This document shows, piece by piece, positions 10,234 to 20,606 of a DNA stretch of 64,000 nt. Within the stretch, counting starts at the first letter, position 1. Every line of letters starts with the position of its first letter. The notes below the pieces were generated by a model. It did not search any database, had not been told where the DNA came from, and saw nothing but the letters and a program-made list of their open reading frames with translations. The stretch is from Antarcticibacterium sp. 1MA-6-2 (GTDB taxonomy: Bacteria > Bacteroidota > Bacteroidia > Flavobacteriales > Flavobacteriaceae): positions 3,472,001 through 3,536,000 of the forward strand of contig NZ_CP091036.1 of NCBI RefSeq assembly GCF_021535135.1. Reading direction: 5' to 3'. The translations under genes were made by a program, and so were the position numbers.

Positions 10234-13200
10234 ATGAAAAAAACAATTCAAACATTAGTATTAATTTTATTCTGCTTTACCTCAGGATTTGTTTCTTCTC
10301 AGGAACTTGTGGTAAAAGGAATAGTAAAAGACACCAAAGGAATGCCTTTGCCGGGCGCTTCAGTTGTAGTGAAGGGAACCTCTAATGGAACCATTACTGA
10401 TTTTGACGGGAATTTTGGTTTACAGGTATCACAGGATCCTGTAATACTGCAAATTTCTTTTCTCGGTTTTCAGCCTGGTGAAACAATTGCAGATCCAGAT
10501 GACTTTCAGGAAATAGTTCTTACAGAAGACACCAATGTTTTAAACGAAGTAGTTGTGACTGCTTTAGGAATAAAAAGAGAAGAGAAACGACTGGGATTCT
10601 CACAAGCCTCTATAGATTCTGACAACCTCAACCAAACCGTCCCAACGAATTGGTCCTCAGGTTTAAAAGGGAAAGTAGCTAGGTTTAAATATTGTTTCTT
10701 CAGGTTCGGGTCCTTTAAATTCGCAGCAAATTACTCTAAGGGGAAATAACTCGCTTAACCCAAATGGTAACAATGCATTAATTGTTATTGATGGAGTACT
10801 TAGTTAATAATGAAATGACCACTTCAGGTTCCTCAAGTGCCTATGGGGGAAACGATTCTCCTATTGATTATGGAAATGGAATTTCGGATCTTAACGCAAA
10901 CGATATCGAGAGTGTAACTGTTTTAAAAGGTCCCGGAGCAACAGCTTTATATGGAAGTAGAGCGGCTAACGGAGCATTGATTATTACAACCAAATCAGGA
11001 AAAGCTTCTAAAGGCCTTGGAGTTACTTATACTTCTAATGTAAGTCTTGACGTGATACAGCGATGGCCGGATTATCAATACGAATACGGGCAGGGATCAG
11101 GAAAATCTTTTGATGATGAGGGAAATCCGTATTATTCCTTTGGTAGTTCAGAAGATGGTAGTAATACCGGAAGTACCAGTAGTGCCTGGGGTCCACGTTT
11201 TAACGGTCAATATTTTTTTCAATATGATCCTGAGTTAGAAGGACAATCTGCCGAGCGACAACTATGGCAGGCATATCCAGATAACAGAAGAGATTTCTGG
11301 AGAACGGGAGTTACTCTTAATAATAATGTTTCATTGCAGGGAGGTAGTGAAAAAGGAAATATGAGAGCTTCAGTAGGACATCAAAAGAATGAATGGCTTA
11401 TGCCTAATACGGGCTTTGAAAGAATAACAGCCTCCATAAATGCAGATTTCCAGATTTCAGAAAAAATAAAAATTGGTTCTGTAATAAATTACAACAACAG
11501 GAAAAGTGATAACCTGCCGGGAGCTTATTATAACAATGGCTCTATTTCCTATTTTATGATCTTCCAGAACCCTAACATTTCCCTGGACTGGTATCGTCCT
11601 ATTTGGATGCAGGGTCAGGATCAAATTCAAAAGATAGCTCCTTTCAGTTCTTTTATTGATAATCCTTATTTGATTGCTTATGAAGCTACAAACCCTTTAG
11701 ATAGTGATCAAATCGTGGGGAACATTTTTGCTAATATTAATCTTGCTCCAAATCTGGAATTAATGTTACGAACTTCCCTTAATACTTATAGCCAGGATAG
11801 AGCACAACAAAGGCCTTACAGCATCAACTAGGTATGCGCGGGGTTATTATGAATCCCAGGATATAAATAAACAGGAGGTGAATACAGATTTCCTGCTGTC
11901 CTATAACGCTGAAATTTCGAAAAAAATTGGATTTTCCTTCTCGGCAGGAGGTAATGCAATGAGCTATAAATATCGCCGAACAGATGCCTCTGTTGAAGGT
12001 CTTGTAGTGCCGGGGGTATATAAACTTGCCAACGGGATAAACAGTCCAATAATTGCTACTTATGATAAAAATAAAAAAGTAAACAGTTTATATGGATTGT
12101 TATCTCTTTCTTTTGATGATAAAGTTTATGTGGACGTGACCGGAAGAAACGACTGGTCCAGTACCCTGCTAGTAGAAAATAATTCTTTCTTTTACCCATC
12201 TGTAAATACAAGTTTTATTCTTTCAGATATTTTTGAACTTCCTTCTGCCATTCCATATTTAAAATACAGATTCTCTTATGCCCAGGTAGGAAACGATACA
12301 GATCCTTATAAGACGAGCAAATACTACAGCCAGAACGCTTTCCCAAGTTCAGCCACAGTTCCTGCCACTCTTTACAATGCCAACTTTAAACCGGAGATCA
12401 CGACCAGTTACGAAACAGGTTTTGAATCCAGGTTATTTAAGAACAGGATTGTATTTGATGTAACAGCATATCAAACCCTAACAAAGAATCAAATTATATC
12501 GGTTCCCCTGGATATTACCACTAAGTTACAGCTCTGGAGTTTTAAATTCAGGAGAAGTGCGGAACAGGGGACTGGAATTAACTCTCATAAGTCGAATTAT
12601 AGATTCCAATAAATTTAGTTGGAGATCAACACTTACCTGGGACAAAAACTGGAACAGGGTAATGGAACTGGCCGATGGAATAGACGGCCAGCAGGAAATT
12701 GGCTCGGGAGGACAGGCTACTTTAATTGCTAAAGTAGGAGGAACTACCACAGCAGTTTATGGTTATGGTTTTGTAAGATCACCAGAGGGAGAAATTGTGT
12801 ACGATGATAAAGGTCTACCTGCATATCCCGATGAAATTATGTATATAGGAGATGCCAGTCCCGATTGGAATGCTGGTTTGTATAACAGTTTTAAATTTGG
12901 AAATGTCTCCCTTAATGTAATGGTGGACGGACAATATGGAGGAATAATCTATTCTCAAACCCATCATAAATTAATGGAACAGGGGAAACTTCGCTCAACC
13001 TTTAGAGGACGGGAAACAGGATTTATAGTTGGGGAAGGAGTTGTTTTAAATGAAGACGGAACTTACACTCCAAATACTTATGAAGCCGTTACACCAGATT
13101 GGTATAGAAGATTTTACCGAAGGGCAAATGTTGAATCCAATTCTTTTGATGCTTCTTTTATAAAACTAAGAGAGGTGAGCCTGTCCTATGCCCTTCCTAA

Positions 13201-13396
13201 AAACTGGATTGACGACATAGGGATTCAGGGAGTTGATCTTTCATTATTCGGAAGAAACCTTGCTATGATCACAGATTTTCCAATCTACGATCCTGAAACC
13301 GCAGCATTAAACGGGGATACCATTTTGCCGGGAATTGAAATGGGACAAATGCCATCTCCGGCTACATATGGATTGAATCTTAAACTGAACTTTTAA
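10234..13396 (+). CDS. SusC/RagA TonB-dependent receptor 1, four frameshifts
   Basis: Outer-membrane TonB-dependent transporter of the SusC class, 1052 residues after repair. A signal peptide ending GFVSSQ is followed by a carboxypeptidase-like regulatory domain (GIVKDTKGMPLPGASV, DFDGNF), a plug (ESVTVLKGPGATALYGSRAA) and a beta-barrel ending YGLNLKLNF. The frame moves by +1 four times: 10679-10683 CTAGG, 10799-10803 CTTAG, 11828-11832 CTAGG and 12521-12525 CTAAG. Restoring RCCGGY at each gives KVAGLNIV, IDGVPVNN, NRYARGYY and TTGYSSGVLN, all typical SusC motifs. The span minus four bases is exactly 1053 codons. It pairs with the SusD lipoprotein that follows. Confidence 0.93.
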
Positions 13397-13405
13397 ACGA
13401 ACAAA

Positions 13406-14841
13406 ATGAAACATTTAAATATTTTATTAGCGGGTTTGGTAATTCTATTTTCATCCATTGCCTGTACTTCAGATTTTGAAGAGATAAATGAAGATCCTAA
13501 CCGGATAGCCGAAATTAGCCCCGGGACCTTATTAAATCCAATCATATATGGTCTTGCCGATCATAACGCTTAGCAGGGCGGCCAGTATTACTTTTGATCT
13601 AATGCAGGTGGCCTTACCTTTTCCCAGTGTATCGGGAGGTTTGCACAGGTATGACGTGAGCCCGAATATTGGAAACTCCTCCTGGTACTGGTATTACAGG
13701 TGGCTTAACAATGTGAAAGAAATGAGACTTGCCGCTGTTGAGGCAGAAGATCCTAATTACGAGGCTATCGCTCTTACTTTTCAGGCCTATTTGTTTGCAC
13801 AGTTGACAGATACTTTTGGGCTTAGTTCCAATGACCGAAGCGGTGATGGGAGAAGAGGGAAATTTCTACCCAAAATTTGATTCCCAGGAAAGCATATATG
13901 AAAAGATCCTGGCAGATCTTGAAAGGGCAAATTCGCTCTATGACCCGGAGCAAAATATGGTTTATGCTGAAGATATCCTTTTTCAAAATGATGTTGAAAG
14001 TTGGAGAAAATTCACAAATTCCCTGCATATGAGGCTGTTGCTTAGAATTTCCAACAGAGAGGAAGCAAATTCTTTTGAAAAGCTGGCCATGATGATCGGG
14101 AATCCTGAAGAATATCCTGTTTTTGAAAGTACAGAGGAATCTGCCATTCTTGAGGTAACAGGAGTTACTCCCAATGTTTCCCCATGGGGAAGGCCTCAGG
14201 ATTTCAGGTTGAACGTCGCAATGGCAGAATTCTTTATTGATAATCTTAACCAACTTGAAGATCCAAGAAGACCAATTATAGCTACCCTGGCACGGGATCC
14301 TGAGAGTGAACCCATAGGTTATAAAGGGATCCCAAGTGCGTATGAAGGTGCCGAATCACAATTTGAATTTAATCCCTCTACTCTTAATATTGAGCAGGTT
14401 GAAAATCCTATGCAAATAATTATTCTTCCTTATTCTGAAGTAGAATTTATTAAAGCTGAAGTCGCACAAAGAGGATTCATACCAAATCCTGAAGAGCATT
14501 ACAGGGCAGCGGTTACTGCAGCTATAGAACAATTGGAAGCCGAAGTTCCTGAAGGTTATTTTGAAAATGAATACGCAGCTTACGATGGAACTTTAGAACA
14601 AATAATGCTTCAGAAATATTTTGCACTATATTTTGTAGATTATCAGCAATGGTTTGAATACAGGAGAACAGGATTTCCTGAGCTTCCAAAGACTGAAGCT
14701 ATGGAAAACAACGGGGAAATGCCTGCACGTTTCTTTTATCCTACAGATGTTCAAATAAGCAATGCTGAAAATTACCAGGAAGCAGTACAAATGCTTGGGG
14801 GTAGTGACGATATTAACACCAAAGTTTGGTGGGATCAATAA
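13406..14841 (+). CDS. SusD/RagB-family lipoprotein 1, two frameshifts
   Basis: SusD-family glycan-binding lipoprotein that caps the SusC channel, 477 residues after repair. The ATG at 13406, 9 bases after the SusC stop, gives a lipoprotein signal with lipobox SIAC. The frame shifts +1 at 13569-13573 (gCTTAGc) and 13821-13825 (gCTTAGt). Restoring CCGG at the second gives FGPVPMTEA, the conserved SusD motif; at the first it gives HNAGRAASITFD. The C-terminal half matches SusD_RagB-like proteins (PYSEVEFIKAEVAQRG; QKYFALYFVDYQQWFEYRRTG). Removing two bases leaves exactly 478 codons. The ligand is unknown. Confidence 0.9.
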
Positions 14842-14850
14842 AAGAAAACT

Positions 14851-16446
14851 ATGAAAAGAATTTTTGCCCTACTCTTTCTGATGTTTATACCTGTAATGCT
14901 TGTTGCTCAAACAAAGATACAGGGGCAGGTATTTAGAGATGCTAATAATAATGGACGATTAGATCCTTCAGAAAAAGGCCTGAATAAAGTGGCTGTTACC
15001 AATGGAAGAGTGGTAACTCTCACCGATAAGAATGGTAACTATAATTTAGAAATTAAGGAGGGAGACATAGTTTCGGTAATAAAACCGGCAGGTTATATAC
15101 TTCCCGTAGATGAAAACAATTTACCACAGTTCTTTTACATATATAAGCCAAAAGGTTCTCCGGAATTAAAATTTCCGGGAGTGGCTCCTACGGGAAAATT
15201 ACCTTCATCGGTTAATTTTCCTTTAATTCCTTCAGTACAAAAAGAAGAATTTTCTGCTCTATTTTTTGGAGATCCCCAGCCATATACAGCTCAGGAGGTG
15301 GAATATTTCAGAAAAGGAATTGTTTCAGAAATAGAAAAAAGTGAAAACATCCTCTTTGGACTTAGCCTGGGAGACCTGGTGGGGAACGACCTTGATCTGT
15401 TCAAACCCTATGTTAAAGCAATTGGAGAAGCTGATACTCCCTGGTTTAATGTCATAGGAAACCATGACCTTAATTTCGACGCAGTGTCAGACGAGTTGGC
15501 CGATGAGACATTTGAAGCTCATTTTGGTCCTGCAAATTTTGCATTCAATTACGGTAAAGTTCATTTCATCATCCTGGACGATATCCTTTATCCCGATCCA
15601 CGGGATCAAAAAGGATATTGGGGTGGTTTAAGAGAAGATCAACTGGAATTTATAGAAAATGATCTTAGGTATGTTCCTAAAGATCATTTAATTGTATTGG
15701 CTTTTCATATCCCTCTGAGCGAACCGGGGAGAGGTGATTCCTTTAGAGATGAAGATCGAAAGGAGTTGTTCAGGATTTTAAAGGATTATCCTAATACCCT
15801 TTCCCTTTCTGCTCACACCCATATCCAAAGGCAGGATTTTTTAACTGCTGAAGATGGGTGGCTTCAGGAAAAGCCGCATCATCATTATAATGTGGGAACA
15901 ACTTCCGGAAACTGGTATTCGGGAAAACTGGATAACCAGGGAATTCCTTATTCCACAATGGCAGATGGAACACCTAAAGGCTATGCTGTCATAAATTTTG
16001 ACGGGGCCAAATATTCTATAGATTATAAGGTTGCGGGAAAACCTGCGGATTACCAAATGAATATTTTTGCTCCAAAGGTTGTGGCCAGAGGGAAGAATAC
16101 GAAAGCAGGAATTTTCGTGAATTTCTTTATGGGGAGTGAAAAAGATACAGTTATGTATAGGGTCGACGATGGCGAATGGAAAAGGATGCAAAAAGCAGAA
16201 AGAGCAGATCCCGCATTCATTGAAAACGTGATGGAATGGGATCTAAAAACAGAGTTGATGCCGGGACGACGACCTTCTGATCCTGTTATTTCAACACATC
16301 TCTGGCGAGGTTCTATTCCTGTAAAGCTGGAGGAAGGTGAGCACATTATAGAAGTTAAAGCGACAGATATGTTCGGCCGTACCTTTACACAAAAAGAAAG
16401 TTATATTTTAAAAGATCCGGTGGACTTACCTGTTTCTAAAAAGTGA
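14851..16446 (+). CDS. Secreted calcineurin-like metallophosphoesterase
   Basis: A 531-residue exported phosphoesterase. Signal peptide to about residue 20 (VMLVAQ). Residues 25-110 form an SdrD/Cna-B-like or carboxypeptidase-regulatory-like domain (GQVFRDANNNGRLDPSEKG). The metallophosphatase core follows with all five motif blocks: FGDPQPY, SLGDLVGND, VIGNHDLNFD, AFHIPLS and SAHTHIQRQ. A C-terminal beta domain ends the protein. The gene follows SusD1 by nine bases, so it is probably co-transcribed and acts on phosphate esters brought in by that system. The frame is intact even though one unaltered ACCGGC lies inside it at 15084-15089. The true substrate is unknown. Confidence 0.85.
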   Translation: MKRIFALLFLMFIPVMLVAQTKIQGQVFRDANNNGRLDPSEKGLNKVAVTNGRVVTLTDKNGNYNLEIKEGDIVSVIKPAGYILPVDENNLPQFFYIYKPKGSPELKFPGVAPTGKLPSSVNFPLIPSVQKEEFSALFFGDPQPYTAQEVEYFRKGIVSEIEKSENILFGLSLGDLVGNDLDLFKPYVKAIGEADTPWFNVIGNHDLNFDAVSDELADETFEAHFGPANFAFNYGKVHFIILDDILYPDPRDQKGYWGGLREDQLEFIENDLRYVPKDHLIVLAFHIPLSEPGRGDSFRDEDRKELFRILKDYPNTLSLSAHTHIQRQDFLTAEDGWLQEKPHHHYNVGTTSGNWYSGKLDNQGIPYSTMADGTPKGYAVINFDGAKYSIDYKVAGKPADYQMNIFAPKVVARGKNTKAGIFVNFFMGSEKDTVMYRVDDGEWKRMQKAERADPAFIENVMEWDLKTELMPGRRPSDPVISTHLWRGSIPVKLEEGEHIIEVKATDMFGRTFTQKESYILKDPVDLPVSKK

Positions 16447-16489
16447 AACAGGAGAATTTTTAAAACCAGTATTTATTGTACAGTAGTTT

Positions 16490-17165
16490 TTATTTTAAGT
16501 AAGCCTGGAGGATATTAGCCCATACATGATATCCTTCAGCATTTAAATGGAGACCTTCTTCAGTATATTTTTTATTCAGTTTCTTCTCCTCATCGAGAAA
16601 ATGTGGGTGTAGATCTATAAGATTTACCTGCTCCTTTGCAGCCAGCTCTCTTATTCCTTCGTTGACTTCTTTTATCACGTGGTCTTTGTTGTAATGGTTT
16701 TTATAGCGGGTAAAGCTATTATTCACTAAGCAGGAGGGTTTGAACATAAAGTTGAGTCTCCGGGCTCGCTTTTTTAATTTGCTGGATTATCTTTTCATAA
16801 TTCCGCAGTATAAGTTCTGCAGGTACATTTCTGGATATATCATTTATCCCGACCAGGAGGAAAATTTTTGAGGGTTTACCTTCAGTTACTTCGTCCAGAC
16901 GTTGCAAAATTCCAAAGCTGGTGTCACCAGAAATTCCGCGGTTTTTTGCAGTAGGTAACTGCAGTAATTCATTCCAGTCAGTATACTCCGTAAGGCTATT
17001 TCCTAAAAAAATAATATCTGTTTTAGAATCAGGATAGCTGCGAAACTGCTCCACTTTTAGAGAGTAGGTTCGGGGACGGTAAACAGTATCCATTTCCTCT
17101 GTTTGAGCGTAGGAAAAAGTGAAGAAAAAAGAAAAGATCAGGGAAGCGGGGAGGTGAATTTTCAA
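16490..17165 (-). CDS. SGNH/GDSL-family hydrolase, frame interrupted
   Basis: Exported SGNH hydrolase (lipase, esterase or deacetylase class), 224 residues after repair. Signal peptide ends TFSYAQ. Block I is FLGNSLTEY with Ser as the nucleophile, block II Gly is in GISGDTSFG, block III is LVGINDI, and block V is GLHLNAEGY with the catalytic His. The frame breaks where the minus strand reads ctgCTTAGTgaat (plus strand CTAAG, 16726-16730). Restoring GCCGGT gives TLLPVNNSF, the usual LPV element after block III. Removing one base leaves 225 codons. It converges on the phosphoesterase gene, and may remove acyl or acetyl groups from the glycan taken up here. Confidence 0.85.
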
Positions 17166-17470
17166 GAGTATAAATTTGTTACAAACTCCATTAAATGGGA
17201 GAAAGCAGGTTGATAGGTGATTCCTACTCCTAAAATAGTCAAACTTTCTCTTTTTTTAAATTTATAGGGCGTTTTTTCGCAGTCGAAATTTGTTCAAAAG
17301 CGAAATTTTGAAACTTTATCATTTGTTGGTTTTTGATTTCATAGAATTGAATGAATAATATTAAATGAATATGTTTGCCTTTATTTTGATTTAAAGACCG
17401 GATATAAATCGAGAAGATTAAAATGTCTTCTGTACTTTTAATGATTTTCCGTTTAAAAACATATTCTGAA
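17166..17470. promoter_or_regulatory. Promoter region of the GH92 gene
   Basis: A non-coding 305-base stretch between divergent genes. TATGTTTG at 17370-17377 matches the Bacteroidota -7 consensus, and ATTG at 17346-17349 lies exactly 20 bases upstream of it, the expected -33 spacing. Two copies of CGAAATTT, about 18 bases apart near 17283-17310, form a direct repeat that could be a regulator site. In-frame translation from 17423 is possible, but the lipoprotein start at 17471 is a better fit. Confidence 0.5.
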
Positions 17471-19829
17471 ATGAAATTTATAGTTTACCCGTTCCTGGTA
17501 CTGTCATTTTTCTCCTGCAGTACTGCTGTCACTTCTGAAAAAAATCAGACCCCCTTAAAAGAAGCCATTGATTATGTAGATCCTAATATTGGTACCGCGC
17601 ATAGCCGCTGGTTTTTCTATACTCCGGCTGCAGTTCCTTTTGGAATGGCCAAGTTGGGACCTTCTACCAACGGCAGCTACGGAAATGAAAATGGATGGGA
17701 AGCGGTAGGCTATGATGGAAGACATACCAGTATAGAGGGTTTTGCTAATTTGCATGAATTTCAAATTGGTGGTTTCCTCTTTACCGGGATTACAGGAGAA
17801 CTTCAAACAACTCCGGGATCCCTTGAAGATCCTGAGAGTGGGTACAGGTCCAGATTTAACAAAGAAGAAGAAATTGCCACCCCGGGATATTATAAAGTAA
17901 AGCTTGAAGATTATGATGTTACAGCTGAACTCACCGCTACAAAAAGAGTGGGTTTTCAAAAGTATACTTTTCCTGAGTCTGATGAATCTTATCTTCTTTT
18001 TGATATAGGAAACCAACTGGGAGAAAGTGGGAAGGTAAAAGATGCTTCTGTTACTTTTAATGAAGATAACACTATTGAAGGTTGGGTAATTACCTATCCC
18101 GAATATGTGAAAAAGTATCAACCGGAAGGGGAAATTAGAATGTATTTTTCTGGTGTAATTGATAAGGTTCCGGGTGAGGTAGGAACATTTAAAGGAGAAG
18201 AGATTTTTGCAAATACCAAAGAGCAAACAGGTAATGGGGCCGGGTTATATTTAAAATTTAATACTGAAGAAGGAGAGGCGATCCTCATTAAAACCGACTT
18301 TTCATATACCTCTGTTGAAAATGCCCGATTAAATTTAGAAACTGAAGCTAAAAATATGTCTTTTGAAGAGGCAAGAAAAAGTGCTCAGCAGGTTTGGTCT
18401 TCAGAATTAAATAAAATAAAGGTTACTGATACTTCTGAAGTAAACAAAACGAAATTTTACACCGGGCTGTATCACGCATTGTTGGGAAGAGGACTGGGTA
18501 ATGATGTAAATGGCCACTTTCCTGAGAATGATGGGACAGTGGGTCAAATTCCACTGGATGAGAATGGAGAACCTGAATTCACTTTTTACAATACAGATTC
18601 GGTTTGGGGGGCATTTTGGAACCTTACACAATTATGGACTCTGGCGTGGCCGGAGTATTACAATGATTTTGTACAATCGCAACTGGCAGTGTATAAGAAT
18701 TCCGGCTGGTTAGGAGATGGATTAGCCAATTCAAAATTTGTTTCAGGTGTTGGGACTAATTTTGTTGGTCTCATTATAGCTTCGGCATATCAAAGTGGAA
18801 TTAGGGATTATGATGTAGAACTAGCATTCCGGGCGGCCTATGAAAACGAGGTGAGGCATCTTGATCGCAATCCGGGGGCAGGAAAAACAGATCTTGGGCA
18901 ATTTGTAAATAAGGGATATATCGAATATGTGCCCGGGTGGGATACCACTCCCGGGGGATCTGCTTTCTCAGTTTCACATACCCTGGAATACAGTTATAGC
19001 AGTTATGCAGTAGCGCAATTTGCCAAAGCTTTAGGCAAGGAGAAAGAATACCGGGAATTGATGAAACTCTCAAAAAACTGGAAAAATCTTTACGATGATT
19101 CCATAGATTTTGTGCGCCCAAAAACAGCTTACCGGAGAGTTTCTTGTTGATTTTGATCCTTTTGCTCCCTGGGTTGGATTTCAGGAAGGAAATGCCTGGC
19201 AGTATACTTTTTATGTTCCTCATACTCCTGAAGAATTAGTTTCAACCATGGGGGAAGAAAAATTTGTGAACCGACTGGATTCTATTTTTACTGTTTCTGA
19301 AAAAACGAAATTTGGAGGGGAAGATATAGATGCCTTTGCGGGGGTTAAATACCTCTATAATCAGGGAAATCAGCCAAACCTTCATATTCCCTGGTTATTC
19401 AATTTTACAAACAAACCCTGGTTAACTCAAAAGTGGGTAAGAAGGATCAATGATGAATTTTATGGAACAGGAGAAATTCATGGTTATGGCTTTGGCCAGG
19501 ATGAGGATCAGGGGCAGTTGGGAGCCTGGTACGTAATGTCCGCTATTGGATTATTTGATGTTAAGGGGCTCATTGAAACCGAGCCATCCTTTCAGTTTGG
19601 AAGTCCTCTTTTTGAAGAAGTAAAAATTGACGTTGGAGGAGGTAAGACCCTAACTATGAGGACTAATAAAAATGGTCCTCAAAACTTTTATATCCAATCA
19701 ATCCTTTTAAACGGTAAACCTTATTTGAAAAAAGAAATTCCTTTAAAGGAATTAAGAGATGGTGCTGTACTGGAATTTACTATGGGATCAACTCCGGAGC
19801 CGGGCCTTTTTAAAATGACAGAGAAATAG
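17471..19829 (+). CDS. GH92 alpha-mannosidase lipoprotein 1, one frameshift
   Basis: Glycoside hydrolase family 92 exo-alpha-mannosidase, calcium-dependent and inverting, 785 residues after repair. I prefer ATG 17471 because it begins a lipoprotein signal with lipobox FFSC; an upstream ATG at 17423 adds 16 unlikely residues. The N-terminal sandwich starts at DYVDPNIGTAHSRWF with the family's PFGMAKLGP. The C-terminal (alpha/alpha)6 domain carries NKPWLTQKWVRRI and GFGQDEDQGQLGAWYVMSAIG. The frame shifts +1 at 19128-19131 (gCTTAccgg); removing one base gives 786 codons. Unlike the others, this break does not reduce simply to RCCGGY. It cuts terminal mannose from glycans in the periplasm or at the surface. 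Confidence 0.93.
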
Positions 19830-19996
19830 AAATTATGAGAAGGTAACTTGGGGAAATTTAAGTTTAAATTAAATTCCCGGTTTTTCGGTGACAGGCAAAA
19901 TTAATCCGTGATAGAGGTGCAGGGATCACCTCCTGAGAAGTTCCTAATCTTTGTTTGTATGCTTCAACTAAATATAATTCCAAAAAAATAATAATT

Positions 19997-20350
19997 ATGT
20001 TAACCGGGATACATCCAAAATTACCAATGCGGAATAGAAATAGGACCATTGAATATTATATGAATCTGGGATTTAAAAAATTTGGAGATGCTGAATATCC
20101 TGAGTATCTAATGTTGGAAAAGGACCAAGTCCAAATTCATTTTTTTAAATTTATAGACCTCAATCCAAAAGAAAATTATGGACAGGTCTACATCAGGACC
20201 AGCAACATTGACCATCTATACCAGTTCTTTTTAGATAGGAAGGTAAACATACACCCAAACGGAAATCTGCAAATCAAAACCTGGGGACAAAGAGAATTTT
20301 ACTTACTTGATCCCGATAATAACCTATTGACCTTTGGACAATCCATTTAA
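19997..20350 (+). CDS. VOC-superfamily (glyoxalase/bleomycin-resistance-like) protein
   Basis: A 117-residue single-domain vicinal-oxygen-chelate protein. I start it at ATG 19997 because MLTGIHPKLPMRNRN is the usual beginning of bleomycin-resistance-like members; an upstream frame to 19955 is less likely. The paired beta-alpha-beta-beta-beta units are visible (TIEYYMNLGFKKFG, QIHFFKF; FYLLDPDNNLLTFGQ). Members include dioxygenases, glyoxalases and antibiotic-binding proteins, and nothing here fixes the substrate. It stands alone between two GH92 genes and probably has a housekeeping or resistance role unrelated to glycan use. Confidence 0.75.
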   Translation: MLTGIHPKLPMRNRNRTIEYYMNLGFKKFGDAEYPEYLMLEKDQVQIHFFKFIDLNPKENYGQVYIRTSNIDHLYQFFLDRKVNIHPNGNLQIKTWGQREFYLLDPDNNLLTFGQSI

Positions 20351-20606
20351 AATGAAGGCAAAATTCCCTTCTTAATCTTCAATTTCTTTCCTGTAAAGGG
20401 ATTTTCTACATCCTTAAAATCTGAGATTCAATTTTGCGCCTGGCCACGCTGGCTGGCAGAAAGTACAGTTCCACGTGGGCAAAATCCTATCATTATCCGC
20501 TCATTTGAAATAGATCAAAAATGGAACAGGAAGATAATTTTAAAGTTTTATTAGGATTTCCTTTTAAATGTTCATATGTTTGAACATACTAATCGAGATC
20601 ATTCTT

